Shown one piece after another: positions 18,248 through 27,348 of a stretch of DNA of 64,000 bases. The notes under the pieces were generated by a model. That model was not told the origin of the DNA, searched no databases, and saw only the letters and a list, made by a program, of their open reading frames with translations. Positions within the stretch are counted from its first letter, which is position 1. The number at the start of each line of letters is the position of its first letter. A program made the translations under genes and the position numbers. Origin of the DNA: Bacteroidales bacterium (GTDB lineage Bacteria; Bacteroidota; Bacteroidia; Bacteroidales; F082); contig JAQVLA010000005.1 of assembly GCA_028704385.1 (NCBI GenBank), positions 115,447-179,446 on the forward strand. The letters run 5' to 3'.

Positions 18248-19186
18248 TTATTTATCTAATTTCTTCCCAGCCATAAAATCAGGCAATTGTCTTAAAGCAG
18301 CCAGTTCGCGCCATTTTTTACGCACATCATCGGCCGGTACTCCAAAATAGGTCTTTCCGCCTGGCAGCGACTTATCTACTGCCGAAGTTGCCAATATCAC
18401 GGCTCCTTTACCAATCACAAGATCTTTGTTGATTGCCACTCTTCCCCATATGATTACATCATCTTCGATACGGGTAACTCCGGCAATGGCTGCATGGGAT
18501 CCGATTAGACAATTTTTACCAATATAAGTATCATGCCCAACCTGACAATGGTTATCCAATTTAGTTCCTTCATCGATGATGGTATCACCCGTCACACCTT
18601 TGTCGATGCTACACAGTGCCCCAATCTCAACACGATCGCCAATGATCACACGGCCACAGCTCTCAAATTTCTTGTAGCCTTCGGGCCTGCGTTGAAAATA
18701 ATAGGCATCAGCACCCAATACAGTGTTTGAATGTAGGATAACCTCATCCCCGATCTGGGTATGGTCATAAATGCTTACATTGGCATGGATCAGGCAATTC
18801 TTTCCAATTTTTACATGATTACCAACAAAAGCACCCGGCTGAATAATGGTTCCTTCACCTATTTCGGCAGTCGGACTAATGAAGCCATTGGCAGCTTCGA
18901 ATGGCCTGTATTGCTGGATCAGCTGAATGAAAGCATCAAATGGCTTCTCGTGAAATATCAGAGCCTTTCCCGAAGGGCAAGCCACTTTTTTATTGATTAA
19001 AATTGTAGTTGCCTTTGAATTAAGTGCTTTGTCGTAATATTTGGGGTGATCAACAAAAGTAATATCGCCCGGCTCTACCATGTGAATTTCATTCAGACCG
19101 CTGATCAAAAAATCAGGATCACCCTCAAAATCAGCCTGAAGCATGGCAGCAAACTGTTTGAGCGAAAGGGGTGGGTTAAATTTCAT
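18248..19186 (-). CDS. lpxD: LpxD-type UDP-3-O-acylglucosamine N-acyltransferase
   Basis: 312 residues, slightly shorter than E. coli LpxD. The N-terminal uridine-binding domain ('PGDITFVDHPKYYDKAL') is followed by a left-handed beta helix of hexapeptide repeats (from about residue 100), including 'IHANVSIYDHTQIGDEVILH', 'YIGKNCLIGSHAAIAGVTRI' and 'IWGRVAINKDLVIGKG'. LpxD N-acylates lipid A precursors. In Bacteroidetes a second LpxD-like gene is often found beside efp, and this copy matches that context, so it may act on a different substrate from the LpxD of the lpxC-fabZ cluster. It follows efp by 8 bases in one leftward operon. Confidence 0.85.
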   Translation of the reverse strand: MKFNPPLSLKQFAAMLQADFEGDPDFLISGLNEIHMVEPGDITFVDHPKYYDKALNSKATTILINKKVACPSGKALIFHEKPFDAFIQLIQQYRPFEAANGFISPTAEIGEGTIIQPGAFVGNHVKIGKNCLIHANVSIYDHTQIGDEVILHSNTVLGADAYYFQRRPEGYKKFESCGRVIIGDRVEIGALCSIDKGVTGDTIIDEGTKLDNHCQVGHDTYIGKNCLIGSHAAIAGVTRIEDDVIIWGRVAINKDLVIGKGAVILATSAVDKSLPGGKTYFGVPADDVRKKWRELAALRQLPDFMAGKKLDK

Positions 19187-19194
19187 AAGGTCAA

Positions 19195-19761
19195 TTATTC
19201 TTTCACACGCTCAGAATAGCTGCCATCGCGTGTATCCACTTTGATCTTATCGCCGATATTGATAAACAGCGGCACTTTAATCACGGCACCTGTTTCCAGG
19301 GTGGCATCTTTCATGGCATTGGTGGCAGTGTTACCTTTTTCGCCCGGCTCGGTATAAGTCACTCCAAGGACAACCGAAGTAGGCAATTCGCAGGTAAGTA
19401 CAGAATCCGTATCGGTATGATACATCACTTCAACGGGGTCGCCTTCTCTTAAAAAATCCGGAGCATTAATCAATTCCTTTGCTATAGGAATCTGCTCAAA
19501 AGTTTCATTGTTCATAAAATGAAAATCCTGGCCATCATTGTACAAATACTGCATTGGCCTGCGTTCTACGCGCTGGATGTTAATCTTGCTTCCGGCGGGA
19601 AATGTGTTGGGTAATATTTTCCCTGTTTTAAGATTTCTCAATCTTGTACGGACAAATGCCGCTCCTTTGCCGGGTTTCACATGTTGAAACTCAACGATGG
19701 AATATAAATCGTTATTAAATTCAATGATCAAACCGTTTCTAAAATCAGCTGTTGAAGCCAT
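19195..19761 (-). CDS. efp: Elongation factor P
   Basis: 188 residues from ATG 19761, the normal EF-P length. EF-P enters the ribosomal E site and relieves stalling at consecutive prolines. The N-terminal KOW-like domain carries the functional lysine in '[11 protein letters not shown]' (Lys32), and the C-terminal OB domains end with '[20 protein letters not shown]', the EF-P signature. The frame runs on upstream to 19791, but those 10 codons overlap the -7 box at 19789-19796, so the shorter start is right. lpxD follows 8 bases after the stop. Which modification system acts on Lys32 is not visible here. Confidence 0.96.
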   Translation of the reverse strand: MASTADFRNGLIIEFNNDLYSIVEFQHVKPGKGAAFVRTRLRNLKTGKILPNTFPAGSKINIQRVERRPMQYLYNDGQDFHFMNNETFEQIPIAKELINAPDFLREGDPVEVMYHTDTDSVLTCELPTSVVLGVTYTEPGEKGNTATNAMKDATLETGAVIKVPLFINIGDKIKVDTRDGSYSERVKE

Positions 19762-19788
19762 AAAGTACTGTTTAAGTGAATAAAGCTG

Positions 19789-19796
19789 CAAATTTA
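19789..19796 (-). promoter_or_regulatory. -7 box upstream of efp
   Basis: CAAATTTA on the plus strand reads TAAATTTG on the minus strand, a match to TAnnTTTG, 28 bases before the efp ATG. The -33 region (around 19816-19821) has no clear TTG, so the promoter is incomplete. Confidence 0.45.
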
Positions 19797-19865
19797 GGAA
19801 TTCGGCCTGAATTCATCACCGAAATAGTTAAAAAATCGTGTTTCCCAACAAGCAATAACGATATT

Positions 19866-20345
19866 TTACAGCAATGGCCATAATTTGATCAGTGGGTAAA
19901 AAAATCCGGCTAAAAGCAACATAACCAGAAAGGGACGGTTGATATTCTGAAATTTGAAATTATGCTTTTGTATAGCTTCTTTGGTATGATTGGCTGCCGA
20001 CAGGATAAAAAACAATAAAAACATGATTAGAATTGTCAGCTCAGCGTGTATCCCCCAATTTAAAACCCAAACAAACAAAGCAGTGAAAGTCATGGCAAGT
20101 AAGGCAAAAGCCGATTGTTTCTGGTAGTTGCTTTCCGTTTCAAAACCTTTGGCCTCTGCGGCCATTTTCCCGAGAAACAAACCTTCGAAACCACTGGTTC
20201 CGGCAACAAAAAACACCACGAGTGGAATCATAATATGAAGCTGGGCAACGGGATCATACACATCGGCAAAGCCTGCCTGATATCCGAGATAATATGCCAA
20301 ACCCACGCCAACGATACGCAGGAATTCGATCATTTTAATTAGCAT
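19866..20345 (-). CDS. Small polytopic membrane protein, function unknown
   Basis: 159 residues with about four to five hydrophobic segments (roughly 8-24, 34-51, 80-98, 102-118 and 137-155). 'GTSGFEGLFLGKMAAEAKGF' and 'WGIHAELTILIMFLLFFILS' are the most distinctive stretches. I do not recognise a named family with confidence; the shape resembles other small Bacteroidetes membrane proteins of unknown role. It lies 21 bases after the stop of the asparagine-synthase-like gene upstream and may be cotranscribed with it. Confidence 0.65.
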   Translation of the reverse strand: MLIKMIEFLRIVGVGLAYYLGYQAGFADVYDPVAQLHIMIPLVVFFVAGTSGFEGLFLGKMAAEAKGFETESNYQKQSAFALLAMTFTALFVWVLNWGIHAELTILIMFLLFFILSAANHTKEAIQKHNFKFQNINRPFLVMLLLAGFFYPLIKLWPLL

Positions 20346-20366
20346 AAAAGATGGTTTTAAATTGAT

Positions 20367-22079
20367 TTATATGTTTGGATCAGCTAAGAGTGATAATCCA
20401 TAGATTTCAAGTTGTAAATCTACATTTTTTAGTATTTGATATTCAGCGGGTGTAATTGATAATCCCCAACCGGCAAGTGCCTGTATGTCTTTCGCAACAA
20501 GCTTCACACCTTTTCCTTCAGAAGCAGACTGTGCGTTTTTTCTCAGGGCAATTACCTTTTTCAGAAACGGTAGCCTGCTTTTTAATCGTTGCCTGGCAAA
20601 TAAGCTGGCAATGGCTTGCTGCTTGTCCAATGCAAGATTCCAATTTGGATTTACGATGGTCTCCAATTGTCCGGGTAAAAGCCTAAAAAGCTCCAAAAAC
20701 ATTTTACCATTCGCTTTTTGATTCATTGAAACAGATAAGGTTGCCGGTGTGAAAGGTTGGCTGTAAAAAGGCGTTGTTGACCAACAAAATGCACGGTTGC
20801 GATCTTCACCCTCAAAAAGCCACTTACGAGCCCGCTCACGTAATAAAAAATCCGTGTAAGCCATGGCAGGACTGCTGTCATAACTTTGGAGCTGTTCGAT
20901 CAGGCAGGTTTTTAGCGCATTGGCCTCAAGTCCTGACCATTTGGCGGCCTGTGATAGGCTTATACGACCAAATTTATGCAAGAGGAAATTCAGCAAGGCG
21001 GGAAAAGATTTTATCCTGATAGAAGGCCTTAGGTCGGCCAGCACCTTATCTCCCCCATCACCTGTAAACATGCTGAAATGATGGTTATTAAAATATTCCA
21101 GAAAAGGAATGATAAACGCCATGCCGGCATAGTTCATGCCCTGTTTGAGTTCGATTAATTGTCTCATTTGTTCCTCAGTAGGATTTTGCAAGCTTATAAT
21201 TTGGTGGTTTTGATGCCATTGCAATTGCGTCACAGTATCGTTTACAGATTTAAGATCAGCATTAGCCGAACCAGCTGCATCCTGATAGGTAAAAGCCGGA
21301 ATATTAAGGCCTATTTGTTTGAAAATCCCTGCCAACAAACGCGAATCCAGGCCTCCGCTTAACGACAAGGCAGGACTTTTAACTTTTTCAAGGCGGTTTT
21401 GCATAGCCTCCGTCAAATCATTTAACACGATTTTAGCATCGTAATGCTTTAGATCACCAGTGCGAAAACCTAAGAATTGGTTATCTGAAATTTCAATGGA
21501 CTTTTTGATGCAATCTGCTTTCAAAAGTGTGCCAGGCGGTAAATAGCTGATGTTTTGCCAGAGTGATTTATCGCCTAAGGCAAACCTAAAAAGCAAGGTA
21601 GTTGCCAGCGCATAAGGATCAAAGCTTGTTATCCCGGCAAGGTGACGAAGTTGACGGATGTCCCTCCCTATGACAAACTGAATCCTGTCCTGAAAGAGAT
21701 AAACGGGCAAACGTCCCAGCCAGTCATTCCACAAAAAAAGCTGCTGATTAGTTTTGCGATAGATCAACAGCACAAATTCACCATCGCGCTGATGCAGCCA
21801 GGATTGCAATTGCCCGGCAGTGTATTGTCCGGTGCAAAAGTTATTTACTTTCGTTTTTACAACTTCTTCAGGCTGATCGTAAATCATACCTTCCAGAAGC
21901 ACAATACAATCGCCTGTCTCCCATTTTTGGATCGGATAAGCTGCATAAAAATCAGCAAAAAGCCGGCATTGCTTCTCATCAAGCACAGCCAGCCTTTTTT
22001 GATCAAATTGGCTATCAAGCAATACTTTAGCAATACTTTGCTCAGAGCTGTATAATTGTTGAAATGTAAATCCCGGCAT
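20367..22079 (-). CDS. Asparagine-synthase-like protein without the glutaminase cysteine
   Basis: 570 residues from ATG 22079 ('MPGFTFQQLYSS'). An N-terminal Ntn-type domain (about 1-190) precedes an adenylating synthase domain with the PP-loop 'LSLSGGLDSRLLAGIF' and 'MFTGDGGDKVL' further on. True AsnB/PurF enzymes expose Cys at residue 2 after Met removal; here residue 2 is Pro, so glutamine hydrolysis is not expected. Such proteins often make amides in exopolysaccharide or peptide natural-product pathways using ammonia or another amine. The neighbouring O-antigen genes make a surface-glycan role plausible but unproven. The frame is open for 12 further codons upstream, which I leave out. Confidence 0.75.
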   Translation of the reverse strand: MPGFTFQQLYSSEQSIAKVLLDSQFDQKRLAVLDEKQCRLFADFYAAYPIQKWETGDCIVLLEGMIYDQPEEVVKTKVNNFCTGQYTAGQLQSWLHQRDGEFVLLIYRKTNQQLFLWNDWLGRLPVYLFQDRIQFVIGRDIRQLRHLAGITSFDPYALATTLLFRFALGDKSLWQNISYLPPGTLLKADCIKKSIEISDNQFLGFRTGDLKHYDAKIVLNDLTEAMQNRLEKVKSPALSLSGGLDSRLLAGIFKQIGLNIPAFTYQDAAGSANADLKSVNDTVTQLQWHQNHQIISLQNPTEEQMRQLIELKQGMNYAGMAFIIPFLEYFNNHHFSMFTGDGGDKVLADLRPSIRIKSFPALLNFLLHKFGRISLSQAAKWSGLEANALKTCLIEQLQSYDSSPAMAYTDFLLRERARKWLFEGEDRNRAFCWSTTPFYSQPFTPATLSVSMNQKANGKMFLELFRLLPGQLETIVNPNWNLALDKQQAIASLFARQRLKSRLPFLKKVIALRKNAQSASEGKGVKLVAKDIQALAGWGLSITPAEYQILKNVDLQLEIYGLSLLADPNI

Positions 22080-22137
22080 GATTCTTAAATTGAAGCCAAG
22101 ATAGTAAAATAACAAAAACTAGCTGTTATGCTTTCTT

Positions 22138-22863
22138 TTATTGACTGGCACTTTCTAATAATTTCAAGGTGTGTTGTAATCCTTTGTTGCTTTCCCAACC
22201 AAAATGGCCGGGAATGACATACTTTGGCCGAGGATATTTCCTGAGCACTTTTTTAATTGTCGGTTTCCATTCCTGAAGGTTAGCATCTGCAATATTTCCC
22301 AAATTTTTACTTTCGGTGCTTTTTATTAAACAGCCACCATACAGAATTTTGTGACTGCCAAACCAAATTACAATATTGTCTTTGGTGTGACCTTCGCCGG
22401 CATAATAAGTTTCAAATTTATAATTCCCCACTTCAAACACCGTATCATTTTCAAAATAATACGCTGCTTGTTTTTCGTTGAATTTCTCGCAAAGGTCATA
22501 GGTCAATTTTGAGCTGAAGGTTTTTACACCTCTCTGCTTAAAAAACTCAAGTCCAGCTGTTCGGTCATCATGATAATGTGTTGCTATTGCCAAAACAACA
22601 TTTGCCTGATGCCTGAACCAAATACTATCAAGCAAGGGTTGAAATTGTGTGGTGTCCCAAGGCGTGTCGAAAAGCACAACACCAGCGTCAGTAACCAGAT
22701 ACATGCTGTTTGAAGGAAACATAGTTCCATTTATGTCTTTGTATGTTGTATAAACATAAAAGTTATCTGTTAAATTGTGGATACACAGTTTGTTGTTGTC
22801 CTGGCCTATAAGTAGGACGTGTATCCAAAGAAAAAGTATAATCCATATAAATCGCTTCTGCAT
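22138..22863 (-). CDS. Subclass B1 metallo-beta-lactamase
   Basis: 241 residues with an N-terminal signal sequence ('WIILFLWIHVLLIG', cleaved about residue 20), so it is periplasmic. All zinc ligands of subclass B1 are present: HxHxD in 'ATHYHDDRTAG' (H96, H98, D100), H159 in 'GEGHTKDN', C178 in 'LYGGCLIKS' and H220 in 'VIPGHFGW'. The Lys after Cys (K181) corresponds to the substrate-carboxylate-binding Lys224 of B1 enzymes. The pattern is closest to the flavobacterial/Bacteroidetes BlaB and CcrA groups, which hydrolyse penicillins, cephalosporins and carbapenems. I see no transposon around it, so it is probably a resident gene. A strong Shine-Dalgarno precedes the ATG. Confidence 0.9.
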   Translation of the reverse strand: MQKRFIWIILFLWIHVLLIGQDNNKLCIHNLTDNFYVYTTYKDINGTMFPSNSMYLVTDAGVVLFDTPWDTTQFQPLLDSIWFRHQANVVLAIATHYHDDRTAGLEFFKQRGVKTFSSKLTYDLCEKFNEKQAAYYFENDTVFEVGNYKFETYYAGEGHTKDNIVIWFGSHKILYGGCLIKSTESKNLGNIADANLQEWKPTIKKVLRKYPRPKYVIPGHFGWESNKGLQHTLKLLESASQ

Positions 22864-22867
22864 TAAG

Positions 22868-22875
22868 TCCTCCTT
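22868..22875 (-). promoter_or_regulatory. Strong Shine-Dalgarno before the beta-lactamase gene
   Basis: On the minus strand AAGGAGGA sits 4 bases before the ATG at 22863. A near-perfect anti-16S match is unusual here, where other genes mostly lack one, and it supports this start and good expression. Confidence 0.6.
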
Positions 22876-22945
22876 TTTGTAGTTCTGATTAATATTGTTT
22901 AACTGACCGGCAATATCTTATCTTGCATTTAATGCTTCAGTTTTC

Positions 22946-24391
22946 TTATTCATTTAGTATCTCATTCACAAATTCCGTCCATTCAAAAAGTGGAATGTTT
23001 TTGTCGAGATAAAAATCTGGTTGTATGCCTTTCTGGTCGATCGTAAAATCGGGAATGCGTTTGCTTTTTGAGAGCGCATAACCTAATTGAAACTCATTGC
23101 AAGGCGATGTGACAAAATACATATTGGAGACATCCAAAACGCCATAAGTTGTTGTTCCAAAGAGTTTTACCTTTTTACTTTGTTTGGCAGCCAATAAAAA
23201 TTGTTCGTCGGTGCTTCCATTTTGCTGGTTGATGATTATGCCTACCTGCTTAGGGAAAGGATAACTTGTATCGTATTTTGTAATGCTTACCGGGTCATCG
23301 CTTAGATCGACAAATTTTCCTATCTCCTTTTCTAATTCATCGTATGCAGATTTTGCCCATTTTTTTCCATCCTCATCAAATCCATACTCGGGTTTATTAA
23401 TAAAATCAAGCATTCTTTTATTGTTCAAGCTGGTCGATAAAAATTCTACTCCTACAGTTCTTATTGGATTGGTATAGATAAAAGGCAAAATTTCCTGATA
23501 ACTTCCGTCAGAACCTCCTGTTCCGTTTCTGATGTCAATAATCAGGTTTTCTGTAGAAAGTATTTCTGCTCTGCTGGCCAGGATGATGCTGTCAATTTTC
23601 CTTTTTTCGGAATGGTGAAATGAAGGTATTCTAAAGTATAGGGTCGTTTCGTTAAGCTTTTCGATATAGGGATCCCTTGCTTTTAGTGATTTAAAATATT
23701 GTTCAAATTTTGGTTCGTCATCTGCCTCGGGATAGATTCTCGAGAGATTAATATTTCCGATCTGCAAATGATTTTTCCCCATAAGTATTATACTATCAGA
23801 TGCTACCGCAGAATGGTCGCGCATATAAAATACAGCCTGATTATTTAGATCCGAAATGCTGAATTTTAATTTTACCTGTCCTTTTGTCCAGGTTTCAGCG
23901 CCCGATTCTATAATAAAACCAATGTACTCCTCTCCCACTTTTTTGATGCCGATTTTATAAGGTGTCGTTTCCCAAATTCCTTCAAAATCCAAAGTATCTT
24001 TATTATCCAGATATTTTTTAAAATCTTCGTTTTCAGCAGCATAGGTTTCCCACTCAGTGAATTGTTTCGCCGTAACTTCTTCGTTGGATGGCCATGCCTG
24101 CTCGTTCAGTTGAATAGCAAAATGTCCGGAACGAAAAAATTGTAACCACTCGTACAAAACCGGCGTGCATTCAGCAAGTGTTTTGGCATTTTGTACTTTC
24201 TCCAAAATCCTGGAATTATGGTCTGCATAGGCTTGGTCTCCCTTATTCTGGAGCGCATATTGAAATCCGGCATCATTTTCCTCAAAGGTATTCTTTACCC
24301 ATGCAAAGTTGGATTTACAATCACAATTTTGTGCAAACGAAAATGTGGTTGTGAGCAATAATAAAATCAGGCTTAAGCTTTTTTTTGTCAT
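22946..24391 (-). CDS. S41-family peptidase (C-terminal processing protease type)
   Basis: 481 residues from ATG 24391, with a signal peptide ('SLSLILLLLTTTFSFAQ'). The protein is exported. The C-terminal half has the S41 core: 'ENLIIDIRNGTGGSDGSYQE' (strand and glycine-rich loop) and 'IINQQNGSTDEQFLLAAKQ', where the Ser of 'GSTDEQ' is the likely nucleophile and a Lys follows some residues later. There is no obvious PDZ domain, as in many Bacteroidetes S41 proteins of unknown substrate. It lies 82 bases upstream of the beta-lactamase gene on the same strand. An alternative ATG six codons upstream exists but lengthens the basic n-region unnaturally. Confidence 0.8.
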   Translation of the reverse strand: MTKKSLSLILLLLTTTFSFAQNCDCKSNFAWVKNTFEENDAGFQYALQNKGDQAYADHNSRILEKVQNAKTLAECTPVLYEWLQFFRSGHFAIQLNEQAWPSNEEVTAKQFTEWETYAAENEDFKKYLDNKDTLDFEGIWETTPYKIGIKKVGEEYIGFIIESGAETWTKGQVKLKFSISDLNNQAVFYMRDHSAVASDSIILMGKNHLQIGNINLSRIYPEADDEPKFEQYFKSLKARDPYIEKLNETTLYFRIPSFHHSEKRKIDSIILASRAEILSTENLIIDIRNGTGGSDGSYQEILPFIYTNPIRTVGVEFLSTSLNNKRMLDFINKPEYGFDEDGKKWAKSAYDELEKEIGKFVDLSDDPVSITKYDTSYPFPKQVGIIINQQNGSTDEQFLLAAKQSKKVKLFGTTTYGVLDVSNMYFVTSPCNEFQLGYALSKSKRIPDFTIDQKGIQPDFYLDKNIPLFEWTEFVNEILNE

Positions 24392-24616
24392 GGAATGTTT
24401 ATTTATCATTTGATAGCATTTGGATAGACGTGCTTTTGATACAATTGTTACTGTGGAGCTGAACTTTTATTAACCAAATAATTCCTTTTAAAACATTATA
24501 ATATAAATCAATGTGGATTAAACATTTACCTGACTTCAGTAAGTAAGATCAGTCAAAAATCCAGTAGCTTAATAAGAATACCTTTAACAAATGCACCTCC
24601 TTTACAGTGTTGGTTT

Positions 24617-25033
24617 TCATCTGTATTTAAAACCACATGCTAAACAATTATCTCTGTGTACGCTTAAACCACTCCCGCATATCTTACATCTCCAAACTTC
24701 TTCCTCCTTATTCAGAAAAGTGATCAGACCGTGTTTTTTAATGTACGTAAGGTTTTCAATCATGCTCATTCCGTATTTGGTGCGGTATCTTTTATCCAGA
24801 TTCAGTAATCTTTTACATGGATATTTCTCACAGTCAAAACAAAATCCCGATTCAGTTTCTGATAAAAAGTTACAATTGACAATCAAGCAACTTCTGCATA
24901 CATCCGGTTTATTTGGATCATCCTTTTTAAAGCAACCTCCACATGGCCTTTTATATCGAAGATGACCAATGCAAAGACCGCAATTCATTCCACACGGAGC
25001 TATCAGATCAGCGTACTTAAATGCTTGTCTCAT
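24617..25033 (-). CDS. DUF3795 cysteine-rich protein with C-terminal zinc ribbon
   Basis: 138 residues. The N-terminal 'LIAPCGMNCGLCIGHL', then 'RPCGGC', 'CRSC', 'CNF' and 'FCFDCEKYPCKRL' form the cysteine cluster typical of DUF3795, which probably binds zinc or an iron-sulfur cluster; the biochemical role is unknown. After it, 'CKICG' and 'CLACGFKYR' form a separate two-pair zinc ribbon at the C-terminus. It follows the AlkD-like gene by 5 bases on the same strand, so the two are likely cotranscribed. Confidence 0.85.
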   Translation of the reverse strand: MRQAFKYADLIAPCGMNCGLCIGHLRYKRPCGGCFKKDDPNKPDVCRSCLIVNCNFLSETESGFCFDCEKYPCKRLLNLDKRYRTKYGMSMIENLTYIKKHGLITFLNKEEEVWRCKICGSGLSVHRDNCLACGFKYR

Positions 25034-25038
25034 ACAAT

Positions 25039-25746
25039 TTATTTTTCCATTGCCTGTTCTCTCAATTCCTTTGGCATTTTCTCAATAGCATAGCGCAAAG
25101 AAGTGCGTGGCATTACTGATTTTTTTGACATAACATATGCAAAAACCTCCTGTTGATGTGATTCACTGGCGGCTTTTAACATCCATCCATAGCCTTTTCG
25201 GACCAAATCATCTTTATCAAGCAATAAAATATCTGCAATTTCGAAAATCTCTTTCAGAAATTTTCCCTTACGAGCCGGAATAATCAAACTTACTGATGCT
25301 GCTCTTCGCATCAATCTGTCAGCTGATTTAGCCATGTTTTTTAACTGAGGTAAATACTCAGGATACCTCTCAATAAATGTTCCGAGCGTATGATTGCATA
25401 AGGTATCACATGAAGCCCAGTTATTTACATAAGCTTTTATCCATTTTTCGAATAGCTTAAAATCGCCTGGTTCGTATTTTTCGTGTAGGTAATACGACCA
25501 GTTGCAGGCGATAAACGATTCTTCAAGAAATCCTGATTGCCATAAAATTTCACAGAAACTGAATATTTCTGATTTTTGCCTGTATTCAATCAGCTTAAAA
25601 TAATCCTTACTAATTTTATTAACAATTGGAATCCGAACTCCATAAAACCTGATCTTTTCTTTGAAGAAATTTTGACTTGTCGCCTTAGTTTTTCCGTCAA
25701 TCTGCTGCGTTAATTCTTCTCGAATCTCTTTAATAATATCGTCCAT
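25039..25746 (-). CDS. AlkD-like DNA alkylation repair protein
   Basis: 235 residues, the usual size of the AlkD/AlkC HEAT-repeat glycosylase family, which removes bulky or alkylated bases such as 3-methyladenine. Short helical repeats run the whole length; 'WASCDTLCNHTLG', 'RAASVSLIIPARKG' and 'LVRKGYGWMLKAASE' are characteristic, the W and D lining the base-flipping cleft in the family. It starts the transcript that continues into the DUF3795 gene 5 bases later. Repair of alkylation damage is the family role; the specific lesion cannot be inferred. Confidence 0.85.
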   Translation of the reverse strand: MDDIIKEIREELTQQIDGKTKATSQNFFKEKIRFYGVRIPIVNKISKDYFKLIEYRQKSEIFSFCEILWQSGFLEESFIACNWSYYLHEKYEPGDFKLFEKWIKAYVNNWASCDTLCNHTLGTFIERYPEYLPQLKNMAKSADRLMRRAASVSLIIPARKGKFLKEIFEIADILLLDKDDLVRKGYGWMLKAASESHQQEVFAYVMSKKSVMPRTSLRYAIEKMPKELREQAMEK

Positions 25747-25988
25747 TTTGCACTGATCTTTGACCTATGTAAAAATTTTTGGTTTTATTCAAAAATAGCA
25801 ATCTCATTTATTGTTTTTCCTGATGTGGTTTGCTTATGAAAATGCAGGTGATGGCAAATGATAGGAATATCCTATACCACATTATAATTCAGCAAGTTAA
25901 TTCTGAATGATTTTTTCATCTACGATTGATTTAAGTACTCCTTCGTCAGGTTGTTCTCTATCCTTTTTTTTGCAAACAATGCTTCATA

Positions 25989-26825
25989 CTATTGTATTAA
26001 AAGTACATCTTTATAGGTTCCACTTTCCAATTCAAGTTCAATATAGTATATGCCTGATTGTAAGTTAGCTATGTTAATTTGTTTTATGTCTTGCTTAAAT
26101 TGCCGAACTAACTGTCCGAATTGGTTGTATAACTTTATTTGCTCAACTGTTTCATTATTTTCGATGTTTATGTTAATAATCTCAGTTGCCGGATTCGGAT
26201 ATATGGAGAACTGTGGTATAATATTGTCCTGAATCCCGGATAGACAGATATCCTCAACTTCTTCAATGCTATTACAATCAGGAGCATTTTCGAAGATATA
26301 GACTGTCCCATTGGGCGAGTTAAGGTAAAGGCAGATGCTTTCGACATTGCATTGTGATAAGGAGTTATTAGCACGGATATATAAGTTCTGAATGCATGAC
26401 GGGTTGATGCTATCAATTCCTGAAAGACTTGGAAGTAAGTCATTCCATCCAATCGTAAGGTTTCCGCAAATTGAATCCAGTTTACCGAGTCCGGTTAGAT
26501 TCAATAACATATCATTGCTAACTATTACCAGATTTCTTCCAATTTTTGAAAGGTTATCAAGCCCTTCAAAACCTGATATACTCGTACCATTAATTATGAG
26601 ATCACCCATAATTTTTGTAACAGAACTTAATCCTGTTAAGCTTGAAATATTAGTTCCATTGAGTTCAATATACCCTTCAATTACAGAGCAATTCGGATAG
26701 TCAGTCTGGAAGCTATCGACTTGTTCCTGAGTAGTGAATTTAATCCCTTCCGGAAGGCAACTTTGTCCTCTGATCGACGAAATCAATAAAATCGACGAAA
26801 CCAGGAATGAAATAATCATTTTCAT
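25989..26825 (-). CDS. Secreted leucine-rich protein with T9SS sorting domain
   Basis: 278 residues. Signal peptide ('MKMIISFLVSSILLISSIRG'), then several short leucine-rich, receptor-L-like repeats with the 'L.GL..L.KI.GNL.I..N' pattern (about 40-180). The C-terminal 80 residues are a type A T9SS sorting domain: 'FSIYPNPATEIININIEN', 'IKLYNQFGQLVRQF' and 'GIYYIELE'. It should be exported by Sec, sorted by T9SS and anchored or released at the cell surface. The repeats suggest an adhesion role, as in other Bacteroidetes surface proteins, but no ligand can be named. Confidence 0.85.
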   Translation of the reverse strand: MKMIISFLVSSILLISSIRGQSCLPEGIKFTTQEQVDSFQTDYPNCSVIEGYIELNGTNISSLTGLSSVTKIMGDLIINGTSISGFEGLDNLSKIGRNLVIVSNDMLLNLTGLGKLDSICGNLTIGWNDLLPSLSGIDSINPSCIQNLYIRANNSLSQCNVESICLYLNSPNGTVYIFENAPDCNSIEEVEDICLSGIQDNIIPQFSIYPNPATEIININIENNETVEQIKLYNQFGQLVRQFKQDIKQINIANLQSGIYYIELELESGTYKDVLLIQ

Positions 26826-27348
26826 AAGTTTGATTTTAAGGTTATAATATCCTCATTGAATTGTGGACAATGCTGCAAATGGATGAAGTACATTGTTTAA
26901 CCGACTTCCTTGTTTTTTGCCCAATTGCCGTTGTTTAAAGTCGTCCATACAATTAAATATTTCAAATCACATAGGGTATATCACCTGCCCATGCGAATAC
27001 ATATGACAGTTACAAGGCATGAAATTACAAAATTTTCATTCTCTCAAAGATAATCTTCAATGGAAGTCAAAACTAAAATTTAGAGTCATCCCGTCAAATG
27101 CGGTATGAGCAGATGATTAAAACCTCCTCAAATATTCCCTATTCTTCAGGAGGGCTATTCCGGAGCTGTATAATCCTATGCAATTTCCATAATAATTGGT
27201 TTCGGTTGGGGATTCCTGCATCGAGCTTGCCTAAATACCTGTAGCGAGCTTGCGCTTAACTGTGCTTATCGAAGCACCGGGATATAGTTCAACGTAGAAT
27301 AATAGCCGGGATTTACAGTCCGCTCATATTTCAATTCCTAGGATGTTG
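26826..27348. other. 523-base gap without a recognisable gene
   Basis: AT-rich sequence between two leftward genes. I see a short direct repeat (CGAGCTTGC twice within 27214-27250) and a minus-strand -7-like box (CAAAGATA at 27045-27052) lacking a correctly spaced -33. There is no convincing reading frame, IS end or hairpin with T-run. It may contain scattered decayed sequence. Confidence 0.4.

Noticed and set aside
24591..24965. 124-codon plus-strand frame opposite the DUF3795 gene
   Set aside because: Shadow of a cysteine-rich real gene, no independent evidence.
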